NCBI GenBank assembly: GCA_013812385.1
Contig: JACCTM010000115.1
Span: 1 to 6,712, forward strand
Direction of reading: 5' to 3'
DNA length: 6,712 bases
Source of the DNA: Geodermatophilaceae bacterium
GTDB taxonomy: Bacteria; Actinomycetota; Actinomycetes; Mycobacteriales; Geodermatophilaceae
A program made the position numbers and the translations under genes. The notes under the pieces are model-generated. The model worked only from the letters and a program-made list of their open reading frames with translations, had not been told where the DNA came from and searched no databases. Of the stretch, positions 1-5,575 are shown in pieces (position 1 is the stretch's first letter; the number at the start of each line of letters is the position of its first letter).

Positions 1-62
1 TCGGCAAAGCCCTGTGCGGCGAGGGTGATCCGCCGCGCTCCCCCAGCGGTGACCCGTTCCAT
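1..62 (-). CDS. YcaQ-like winged-helix protein, N-terminal fragment
   Basis: The gene is cut by the left window edge. Only 20 full codons are visible, from an ATG (complement of 60-62) reading MERVTAGGARRITLAAQGFA. The pattern of a short lead, then ARRI-LAAQGFA, is what I know from the N-terminus of actinobacterial winged-helix DNA-binding proteins of the YcaQ / DUF1006 (HTH_42) family. E. coli YcaQ of that family is a DNA glycosylase that unhooks interstrand crosslinks. The start is supported by an in-frame TAG upstream (complement of 99-101) with no other ATG or GTG start between. There is no clear ribosome binding site, but a TACTCT hexamer lies 8 nt upstream of the ATG, which suggests a leaderless mRNA. 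The gene is divergent from the broken tetR. Family assignment rests on a short stretch, so it is tentative; enzymatic activity is not shown. Confidence 0.6.
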   Translation of the reverse strand, partial: MERVTAGGARRITLAAQGFA

Positions 63-70
63 GACGGCGC

Positions 71-76
71 AGAGTA
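71..76 (-). promoter_or_regulatory. Candidate -10 element (TACTCT) of the YcaQ-like gene
   Basis: On the minus strand the hexamer TACTCT fits the actinobacterial -10 pattern TANNNT and ends 8 nt before the ATG at 62. That spacing would place the transcription start at or next to the start codon. No convincing -35 is seen at the usual distance. This is an inference from pattern and spacing only. Confidence 0.35.
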
Positions 77-101
77 CGACGAGCCTCTGACCGGCGGTCT
101 A

Positions 102-115
102 ATGAGTCGGCTCAT
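102..115. promoter_or_regulatory. Perfect 5-bp inverted repeat, possible TetR operator
   Basis: ATGAG-TCGG-CTCAT is a perfect 5-bp dyad with a 4-bp centre. It lies 39 bp upstream of the YcaQ-like start and 133 bp upstream of the tetR start. A third CTCAT copy follows at 124-128. TetR-family proteins bind short palindromes in such divergent regions, so this is the best operator candidate here. The arms do not extend beyond 5 bp, so chance occurrence is quite possible. Confidence 0.3.
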
Positions 116-237
116 GCTGCGCCCTCATCGTGAGCAGGAAGACCAGCGGCACCCTGAGAGCGAACAGATCCCCCACTGCCCAGAGTGCGGATTGGGTGGC
201 GTCCGGGAAGCCGTCGGCCGGCAGCAGTTACCGCGCT

Positions 238-245
238 GAGGTAGG
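238..245 (+). promoter_or_regulatory. Ribosome binding site of tetR
   Basis: GAGGTAGG precedes the ATG at 249. The GAGG core (238-241) is spaced 7 nt from the start codon, which is near optimal. This fixes the start of the tetR frame and shows that the gene was once organised for normal, leadered translation. Confidence 0.6.
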
Positions 246-248
246 TGG

Positions 249-952
249 ATGACGACGCCATTCCGGCTCTGGCTCGAGCCCCCGCCGGTGAATGCGAGCG
301 CGCCGCTATCTCGTGACCGGATCGTGGCTGCGGCGCTGAGGATCCTCGACGCCGAGCAGCTCTCCGCGGTGACCATGCGCCGGGTGGCCGCCGAACTGGG
401 CACCGGACCGGCCTCTCTCTCTGCACACGTGTCGACAAGGACGAGCTGCACGCTTTGATGCTCGACCGGGTGACCGAGAGCATCGCTGTACCTGAGCCAG
501 ATCCGGACCACTGGATGGACCAAGCCAAGGACATCATCCGGTCGATGCGTGACGTCATGGTGGCCAAGCCCGGGATCGCGGCCGTCGCCGTGGCCCAGAT
601 CCCGCTCGGCCCAGAAGCGCTGCGGGTCAGCGAGGGCTTGATCGCGGTCCTGCGGGCTGGTGGCCTGTCGACAAAGTCGTCGGCTTCGCGGTCGACCTGT
701 TGCCCCTCTACGCCATGGCAATCGCGCAAGAGGTGGTGCGCAAGGAGGAGGGCAACCTCGCGGCCGACGATGCGGTGATGATCGCGCAGATGCAGGACTT
801 CTTCGCAAGCCTGCCCGCCGACCGGTTCCCGCACATCCTGTCGATGGCCGATGTCATCCGCTGGGGATGCGGAGGAGCGTTTCCAATTCGGGCTGGACAT
901 CCTCGTCGGCGGGCTGGCCGCTTACGGCCGACCCGCCAAAGATCCGGCCTAG
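249..952 (+). pseudogene. TetR-family transcriptional regulator, frameshifted
   Basis: Three reading frames join into one TetR-family repressor of about 234 residues. The first (249 to a TGA at 456-458) carries the helix-turn-helix: LSRDRIVAAALRILDAE, then TMRRVAAELGTGPASL. The second continues from about 434 with DKDELHALMLDRV and runs to about 667. The third continues from about 670 with DKVVGFAVDLLPLYAMAIAQE and runs to about 865. The last part (866-952) returns to the second frame and gives DAEERFQFGLDILVGGLAAYG, ending at TAG 950-952. The ligand-binding half resembles the TetR_C_1 type. The first two breaks each look like loss of one base and both lie in the 9-mer TGTCGACAA (430-438 and 666-674). 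The third, at the G run 863-866, is one base too many or two too few. The usual Tyr of the SLYAHV motif after the recognition helix is Ser (SLSAHV). The composite frame has no internal stop, so sequencing error is possible, but the other genes here are intact. As written, no functional regulator can be made. Confidence 0.85.
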
Positions 953-981
953 GGGCAGCGAACCACACCGGTTGACCGGCT

Positions 982-987
982 TAGGCT
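982..987 (+). promoter_or_regulatory. Candidate -10 element (TAGGCT) of the GNAT gene
   Basis: TAGGCT fits TANNNT and ends exactly 6 nt before the ATG at 994, placing the predicted transcription start on the A of the start codon. The bases just before the ATG (GGCAGG) are too close to act as a Shine-Dalgarno. The GNAT-DUF2461 pair is therefore likely transcribed as a leaderless mRNA. No good -35 is visible; TTGACC at 972-977 is too near to serve. Confidence 0.4.
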
Positions 988-993
988 GGCAGG

Positions 994-1611
994 ATGGCCG
1001 ATGCGAATGTCCGCCCAGCCCGGCATCAGGAGGCCGGCGAGGTCGCCAGGATCCAACGAGCGAGCTGGGGACGGGCGGGAAGTGCCGTGGTTCCGGCATC
1101 GGTCCTGGACCGGCTGGTCTCCGATGAGGTCGTATCCCGATGGGCGGCCACGATCGAGGCACCGCCGACGCCGGGGCATCACGTGCTGATCGCGCGGGAA
1201 CAGGAAACCATCGTCGGAATGGTCGCCTTCGGGCCCGCCGAGGACGGCGACGCAGCCCTCGAGAACGGTCCGTCGGGGGTCGCCGCCGGAGAGTCCGACG
1301 TCAGTCCGACGGGTGAGATAGCGACTCTGCTGGTCGAGCCGCGGTGGGGCCGACGCGGCCATGGAAGCCGATTGCTAGCAGCCACGGTCGACATCGCCCG
1401 AGCCGATGGAGTGGCCCAGTTGATCACTTGGGTACCGGAGAACGACATCAGCGCCCGCACGTTCTTCGGCTCGGCAGGCTGGCAGGAAGCCGGCTGGATC
1501 CGCACCCTGGACGCCGATGGCACGCCCCTACGCGAGGTCTGCCTGCACACATCGATCCTGGAAGCCGACAGCACAGTGGCACAGGACCCCATTCCCGGAC
1601 GCGCCACGTGA
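994..1611 (+). CDS. GNAT-family N-acetyltransferase
   Basis: A 205-residue protein of the GCN5-related acetyltransferase fold, expected to move an acetyl group from acetyl-CoA to an amine on a small molecule or protein. The substrate cannot be told. The core is at residues 108-140: a beta strand GEIATLLVEPRW followed by the acetyl-CoA pyrophosphate loop RRGHGS (120-125), matching the family pattern R/Q-x-x-G-x-G/A. Motif B follows at about 144-172, with ITWVPEND and ARTFFGSAGWQEAGW. The first 80 residues fit the N-terminal strands and helices (RPARHQEAGEVARIQRASW, then IVGMVAFG). Residues 80-107 form a glycine- and acid-rich insertion. The ATG is chosen because no other in-frame start upstream fits and a -10-like hexamer sits 6 nt before it. 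It starts 41 bp after the broken tetR stop, and its TGA overlaps the next start, so the two are translationally coupled. Confidence 0.85.
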   Translation: MADANVRPARHQEAGEVARIQRASWGRAGSAVVPASVLDRLVSDEVVSRWAATIEAPPTPGHHVLIAREQETIVGMVAFGPAEDGDAALENGPSGVAAGESDVSPTGEIATLLVEPRWGRRGHGSRLLAATVDIARADGVAQLITWVPENDISARTFFGSAGWQEAGWIRTLDADGTPLREVCLHTSILEADSTVAQDPIPGRAT

Positions 1612-2264
1612 GTTTCGCCGGGTTCCCCGAACGTGCGCTGGTCTTCTACGAGGGTCTCGAGGTCGACAACTCCAAGACCTACTGGACCGACCACCGAGCC
1701 GTCTATGACGAGTGCGTCAAGGCGCCGATGGAAGCCCTCCTTGCCGAACTCGCCGCGGAGTTCGGGGAAGCGAAGTTCTTCCGCCCGTACCGTGACGTCC
1801 GCTACGCCAAGGACAAGACGCCGTACAAGACCCACGCCGCAGCCGTTGTCCACGGGGCCGGGGGCGGGGGGCTCTACGTTCAGATCTCGGCGGCTGGGCT
1901 GTTGCTCGGCGGTGGCGCTTGGCGCCTTGAGACCGACCAGGTGCAGCGGATGCGACTGGCAATCGCCGACGATCATCTCGGACCTGCGTTGGAGGATGAG
2001 CTCGCTGGGCTTCGCAAGGCGGGCTGGGAGATCGCCGGCAACCCCGTCAAGACGCGACCGCAGGGGTACGACAAGGATCATCCACGCCTGAACCTGTTGC
2101 GCTTCCGGTCATTGAGCGCCTCCAGCAACTACGGGGATCAGCCGTGGCTGTCCAACCGCAAGGCGCTGTCTCAGGTGCGCCGAGGATGGCGGCGACTGGC
2201 TGCGCTCAACGACTGGATCGCCGTACACATGGGTTCGTCGACGCCGCAACCGGCCCGTCGATGA
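1608..2264 (+). CDS. DUF2461 family protein (TIGR02453)
   Basis: A 218-residue protein of the DUF2461 family, whose biochemical function is not known to me. The sequence follows the family closely: an N-terminal FAGFPERALVFYEGLEVDNSK (3-23), then YWTDHRAVYDE, the conserved FRPYRDVRYAKDKTPYKTH (58-76), a glycine-rich LYVQISAAGLLLGGG (89-103), and C-terminal TRPQGYDKDHPRLNLLR. The length matches the usual 200-225 residues. The reading frame is open from 1344, but I chose the GTG at 1608 because homologues begin at the SFAGFPE segment and because it overlaps the upstream GNAT stop as GTGA (1608-1611). That overlap marks translational coupling in one operon. It ends 18 bp from the stop of the convergent dapB. 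No signal peptide or membrane segment is visible, so a cytosolic protein is likely. Confidence 0.85.
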   Translation: MSFAGFPERALVFYEGLEVDNSKTYWTDHRAVYDECVKAPMEALLAELAAEFGEAKFFRPYRDVRYAKDKTPYKTHAAAVVHGAGGGGLYVQISAAGLLLGGGAWRLETDQVQRMRLAIADDHLGPALEDELAGLRKAGWEIAGNPVKTRPQGYDKDHPRLNLLRFRSLSASSNYGDQPWLSNRKALSQVRRGWRRLAALNDWIAVHMGSSTPQPARR

Positions 2265-2282
2265 TCTGAAGCTTGACCTGGC

Positions 2283-3071
2283 TCAGGCGTCCAGCAACGG
2301 GTCGAGCCCGACGGTGAGTCCAGGGTGGTTTGCCACGTTGCGGACCGCCAAAAGGACACCGGGCATGAACGAGTTCCGGTTGAGGGTGTCGTGCCGAATG
2401 GTCAGGGTTTCCCCTTCGGTGCCGAGCAGGATTTCCTGGTGGGCCAGGAGTCCCGACATCCGTACCGAGTGGATCCGCACTCCTTCGACGTCCACACCTC
2501 GGGCACCGATGTCCGCCTCGCGGGTGGCATCTGGCATGTCGGCCAACCCGGCGGTGCCGCGGGCCTGGGCAATGAGTTGCGCGGTCCGGAATGCCGTGCC
2601 ACTGGGGGCGTCGATCTTCTGCGGGTGATGCATCTCGATCACTTCCGCGGAGTCGAAGTAGCGCGCCGCCAGAGCGGCGAAACGCATGGACAGCACAGCA
2701 CCGATTGCGAAGTTCGGGGCGATTAGTACGGCGAGGTCAGGCTTGGGCTCCAACCAGCTACGCACCGTCTGGATCTTCTCGTCGTCGAACCCGGACGTAC
2801 CCACGACGCAGTGGATGTTCTGGTCGATGCAGAACCGAATGTTGTCCATCACTACATCGGGTCCGGTGAAGTCCACCACCACGTCGGCTGCTGCGTCCGA
2901 GACGTTGAACAGCCAGTCCCCAGCATCGACGTTCGCGACCAGCTCGAGGTCAGGTGCCTCGTTCACCGCCTGACAGACCTGCGCGCCCATGCGTCCGCGT
3001 CCCCCCAGCACGCCGACCCTGATCAGTTCGCCAAGCGGCTCGCCATCTGATTGCGCCCCGATCTCGCTCAT
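2283..3071 (-). CDS. dapB: 4-hydroxy-tetrahydrodipicolinate reductase
   Basis: DapB reduces 4-hydroxy-tetrahydrodipicolinate to tetrahydrodipicolinate with NAD(P)H, a step to meso-diaminopimelate and lysine, needed for peptidoglycan. The protein has 262 residues. The Rossmann loop VGVLGGRGRMGA is at 19-30, VVDFTGPDVV at 65-74, VVGTSGF at 89-95 and APNFAIGAVL at 118-127. The catalytic segment EMHHPQKIDAPSGTA is at 146-160, with His148, His149 and Lys152 in the positions of the E. coli HHxxK catalytic motif. LGTEGETLTIRHD and FMPGVLLAVR follow near the C-terminus. The ATG at 3071 is the only start near the expected N-terminus; it adds about 17 residues before the strand where the M. tuberculosis protein begins. 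It has no clear Shine-Dalgarno, but TATGGT lies 8 nt upstream. The gene is divergent from glycerate kinase and convergent with DUF2461. The same frame stays open to 4022 antisense to glycerate kinase, which I treat as chance. Confidence 0.96.
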   Translation of the reverse strand: MSEIGAQSDGEPLGELIRVGVLGGRGRMGAQVCQAVNEAPDLELVANVDAGDWLFNVSDAAADVVVDFTGPDVVMDNIRFCIDQNIHCVVGTSGFDDEKIQTVRSWLEPKPDLAVLIAPNFAIGAVLSMRFAALAARYFDSAEVIEMHHPQKIDAPSGTAFRTAQLIAQARGTAGLADMPDATREADIGARGVDVEGVRIHSVRMSGLLAHQEILLGTEGETLTIRHDTLNRNSFMPGVLLAVRNVANHPGLTVGLDPLLDA

Positions 3072-3079
3072 AGGGCGCC

Positions 3080-3085
3080 ACCATA
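3080..3085 (-). promoter_or_regulatory. Candidate -10 element (TATGGT) of dapB
   Basis: The complement of 3080-3085 reads TATGGT, a TANNNT match that ends 8 nt before the dapB ATG. This fits a leaderless dapB mRNA. The opposite strand carries a weaker match, CACCAT (3079-3084), 6 nt before the GTG at 3091. The two hexamers overlap almost fully. Evidence is pattern and spacing only. Confidence 0.35.
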
Positions 3086-3090
3086 GTCGG

Positions 3091-4209
3091 GTGCTCTCGC
3101 CATCGACCGTGCTGCTCGCACCGGACAAATTCAAGGGTTGCTTGGCCGCAACAGAGGTATGCGCCGAACTGCGGACCGGCCTGTTGAACGGCCCGTCCGC
3201 TGTCGATGTCGTGCTCCGGCCGATGGGCGATGGCGGCGACGGCACTCTGGATGCGGTGCTGGCGGCCGGCTTCGATACCGCGGCGGTCGCGGCTGCCGGC
3301 CCACTGGCACAACCGCGGTCAGCCCGCATCGGCATCCGGGGTGCAACGGCACTGATCGAACTGGCCGAGATCTGTGGTCTGGCTCGGCTGCCGGACGGAC
3401 ATTTGCGGCCGATGCTGGCCTCGACGTACGGCGTTGGCCTGGCGATGCGAGCGGTGATCGACCGTGGCTTCCGAGACCTCGTCGTCGGCATCGGCGGCAG
3501 CGCGTCCACCGACGGGGGCATGGGTGTGGCGGCGGCGTTGGGAGCCCGGATCCTCGATCGGAACGGTCGCGCGGTACGGCCGTGCGGTGAGGATCTGAGT
3601 GCTGTGACAACGGTCGACTTCGAGCCCATGCTGGCCGTGCTCGATGGCGTGCGCCTCATTGTCGCCACAGACGTCGACTCGCCGTTGACCGGACAGTCAG
3701 GGGCCGCTCGGCTATTCGCTCGGCAGAAGGGCGCCACCGCTGCGCAGATCGCGGCGCTCGAGGCCGGGCTGGAGAACTGGGCCGCACGCCTGTACGACGT
3801 CGCCGGCGCGGACGTTCGCAGGATGCCCTCGGCGGGCGCCGCGGGGGGCTTTCTCGCGCCGTTTCTGGCCACCGACATCGTTCGGGTGGTTTCCGGCGCG
3901 CAGTTCGTGCTGGAACTCACCGGAACGGGTCGGGCCATCACCGACGCTGACGTGGTCGTCACCGGTGAAGGCAGCTGGGACGCCCAGACGAGTGCCGGCA
4001 AAGCGCCGCAAGCCGTACTCAAGGCGGGTCGAGCTGCACGAAAATCGGTGATCGCGGTTGCCGGCAGCTTCTCCGACGACGCGGATCTGACCGGGATCTC
4101 GGCGTGCTACTCGCTCACCGAGCAGGCTGGGAACGACCGTGACCCGTTCGGCGATGCGCGGCTGTTGCTGCGCGAGATCGGTAGCCGGATAGCCGAGGTG
4201 CTGGACTGA
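3091..4209 (+). CDS. Glycerate 2-kinase
   Basis: This enzyme (PF02595 family, like E. coli GarK and GlxK) phosphorylates D-glycerate with ATP to 2-phosphoglycerate, feeding glyoxylate- or serine-derived carbon into lower glycolysis. The 372 residues carry the family blocks in order: LLAPDKFKG (8-16), RPMGDGGDGTLDAV (43-56), ALIELAEICGL (87-97), VVGIGGSASTDGGMG (131-145), VATDVDSPLTG (191-201), ARLFARQKGA (206-215), PSAGAAGGF (246-254), VVVTGEGSWDAQTSAGK (288-304) and VIAVAGSF (320-327). The length is typical. Two GTG starts are possible, 3091 and 3109; both keep the first beta strand, and neither has a good ribosome binding site. I chose 3091 for its weak upstream CACCAT hexamer. The gene lies on the opposite strand between dapB (19 bp) and the M16 peptidase gene (7 bp). 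No regulator or glyoxylate-pathway gene is nearby to show its physiological role. Confidence 0.93.
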   Translation: MLSPSTVLLAPDKFKGCLAATEVCAELRTGLLNGPSAVDVVLRPMGDGGDGTLDAVLAAGFDTAAVAAAGPLAQPRSARIGIRGATALIELAEICGLARLPDGHLRPMLASTYGVGLAMRAVIDRGFRDLVVGIGGSASTDGGMGVAAALGARILDRNGRAVRPCGEDLSAVTTVDFEPMLAVLDGVRLIVATDVDSPLTGQSGAARLFARQKGATAAQIAALEAGLENWAARLYDVAGADVRRMPSAGAAGGFLAPFLATDIVRVVSGAQFVLELTGTGRAITDADVVVTGEGSWDAQTSAGKAPQAVLKAGRAARKSVIAVAGSFSDDADLTGISACYSLTEQAGNDRDPFGDARLLLREIGSRIAEVLD

Positions 4210-4216
4210 GGGGGCC

Positions 4217-5557
4217 CTACGCGGCGACGAAGGAGGAGAAGTCGTGATCGGCGAACGGGCCGACGACCGACAGACACAACCTACCCGCCAGGACCTCGGC
4301 CGCAATCTCGGCGACCTCCTGGATGGTGACCGCGGCGACATCGTCGAGTACTTGGGGCACGCTTCGGTACTCCCCGAAACTCAACTCGGCCTTGGCGATC
4401 CGGCTCATCCGCGATCCGGTGTCCTCCATGCCGAGAACCATGCCGCCGCGGATCTGCCCTTTCGCCCGTGCCACCTCGTCACTCGTCAAGCCCTTGACGG
4501 CAACGCGGTCGAGCTCCTCGCGGATCAGGCCCAGCACCTCATCGACATTCCTCGGGGCACATCCGGCATACACGTTGTAGGACCCGATACCGGCGTAGTG
4601 CGAGACTGACGAACCGACGCTGTAGGCAAGTCCCCGTTTCTCCCTGATCTCTTGGAACAGCCGCGAGCTCATGCCGCCACCGAGAGCTCCGTTCAGCACG
4701 GCCAATGCATATCGGCGCTCGTCGTGCCTTCCGGGCGTGAACCCTCCGAGCAAGATGTGCGCCTGCTCGCTAGGTCGCTCGATCAGCGCGATGCCTCGCG
4801 CCGGAGATATCCGGCCGAGATTGGGAGCCCGGATCGGGTCAGGCTCGACGTCACCATCAAGCTGATCGGCAAAGGCTTTGCGCACCAGACGCAGAACGTC
4901 CGCGTGGTCGACGGCACCCGCCGCGGCGACCACCATCGACTGTGGCCGGTAGCGACGCCGGTAGTAACCAGCGATCTGCGTCCGGCTCATCTCCGTGATG
5001 GATTTCGTGGTGCCGAGAACCGGGCGACCCAGCGGGGTGTCCCCGAAAAGCGCCTGGCTGAACAAGTCATAGACGGCATCGCCCGGCTCGTCGTCGCGCA
5101 TGGCGATCTCTTCGTGGATGACGCCACGTTCGTTGTCCACGTCGGCGCCGCGGATGATCGCGCTGGTGACCAGGTCTCCGACCACATCGACGGCCAGCGG
5201 CAGATCAGTGGCCAGGACCGTCGCGTAGTAGCAGGTGTGCTCCTTGGCGGTGAAAGCGTTGAGCTCACCACCCACTGCATCCAGTTCGGAGGCGATCTGC
5301 AGGGCACTGCGGCGACGGGTGCCCTTGAACAACAGATGTTCCAGATAGTGCGAGGCGCCGGCCAACGGCGCTGTCTCGTCAGAGGATCCGACTCCGACCC
5401 AGATGCCCAGCGATGCTGAGAGCATCGAGGGCATCGACTCGGTGATCACCCGCAGCCCGCCCGGCAGGACCGTCCGGCGGACGATACCACCGGACGAGTC
5501 CTGATCGAGGGTGCGAGTACTGGCGCGCTTGCGACTGCTAGGAGCCCCGGTCGTCAC
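4217..5557 (-). CDS. pepR: M16-family zinc metallopeptidase (PepR type)
   Basis: A 446-residue insulinase/pitrilysin-type (M16) peptidase, closely similar to mycobacterial PepR, encoded directly downstream of pnp in actinobacteria. It holds both M16 half-domains in one chain. The inverted zinc motif HYLEH is at His70-Glu73-His74 with the third ligand most likely Glu150 in VIHEEIAMRDDEP. GGELNAFTAKEHTCYYA (96-112) is the conserved substrate-cleft strand. The C-terminal half has GGGMSSRLFQEIREKRGLAY (293-312), the conserved segment in which M16 enzymes contact substrate, and RGGMVLGMEDTGSRMSR (370-386). There is no signal peptide, so it likely acts in the cytosol. The start is a GTG at 5557, 18 nt after the pnp stop, with only a weak AGCGGACC ribosome site. 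The close spacing suggests co-transcription with pnp. It converges with glycerate kinase across 7 bp with no room for a hairpin terminator. The substrate is unknown. Confidence 0.94.
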   Translation of the reverse strand: MTTGAPSSRKRASTRTLDQDSSGGIVRRTVLPGGLRVITESMPSMLSASLGIWVGVGSSDETAPLAGASHYLEHLLFKGTRRRSALQIASELDAVGGELNAFTAKEHTCYYATVLATDLPLAVDVVGDLVTSAIIRGADVDNERGVIHEEIAMRDDEPGDAVYDLFSQALFGDTPLGRPVLGTTKSITEMSRTQIAGYYRRRYRPQSMVVAAAGAVDHADVLRLVRKAFADQLDGDVEPDPIRAPNLGRISPARGIALIERPSEQAHILLGGFTPGRHDERRYALAVLNGALGGGMSSRLFQEIREKRGLAYSVGSSVSHYAGIGSYNVYAGCAPRNVDEVLGLIREELDRVAVKGLTSDEVARAKGQIRGGMVLGMEDTGSRMSRIAKAELSFGEYRSVPQVLDDVAAVTIQEVAEIAAEVLAGRLCLSVVGPFADHDFSSFVAA

Positions 5558-5575
5558 GCTGACTGGTCCGCTGGG

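Larger units (their letters stand above)
63..248. other. Divergent intergenic region, YcaQ-like / tetR
   Basis: These 186 bp separate two divergent genes. They hold the candidate -10 of the YcaQ-like gene, a 5-4-5 palindrome, and the tetR ribosome binding site near the right end. A 45-codon plus-strand frame (102-239) and a 41-codon minus-strand frame ending at 99 are open, but neither resembles a protein I recognise and neither has a good start signal. Confidence 0.6.

Noticed and set aside
102..239. 45-residue plus-strand frame with a CPEC motif, ATG at 102
   Set aside because: There is no ribosome binding site and only one CxxC; its end overlaps the tetR ribosome site. Not enough to call a gene.
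112..900. Uninterrupted 262-codon minus-strand frame opposite the broken tetR
   Set aside because: It has no recognisable domain, while the plus strand gives a clear TetR sequence once the frameshifts are joined.
968..979. CCGG-TTGA-CCGG dyad between tetR and the GNAT gene as a terminator or operator
   Set aside because: The arms are 4 bp, GC-only and self-complementary, very likely by chance in this base composition.
1344..1607. Extended N-terminus for the DUF2461 protein
   Set aside because: This part is a shadow of the GNAT gene in another frame; homologues start at the GTG at 1608.
2277..2287. CCTG-GCT-CAGG hairpin at the DUF2461/dapB convergent junction as a terminator
   Set aside because: The stem is only 4 bp with no T-tract, and it lies partly in the dapB coding end.
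3072..4022. Open frame antisense to glycerate kinase, in frame with dapB, which would extend DapB to 579 residues
   Set aside because: The extra 317 residues are low-complexity Ala/Ser/Pro/Arg-rich text typical of the antisense of a GC-rich gene, and DapB is complete without them.
4652..5419. 255-codon plus-strand frame antisense to the M16 peptidase
   Set aside because: The minus strand encodes all M16 motifs; the plus-strand translation shows no domain and is a codon-bias shadow.
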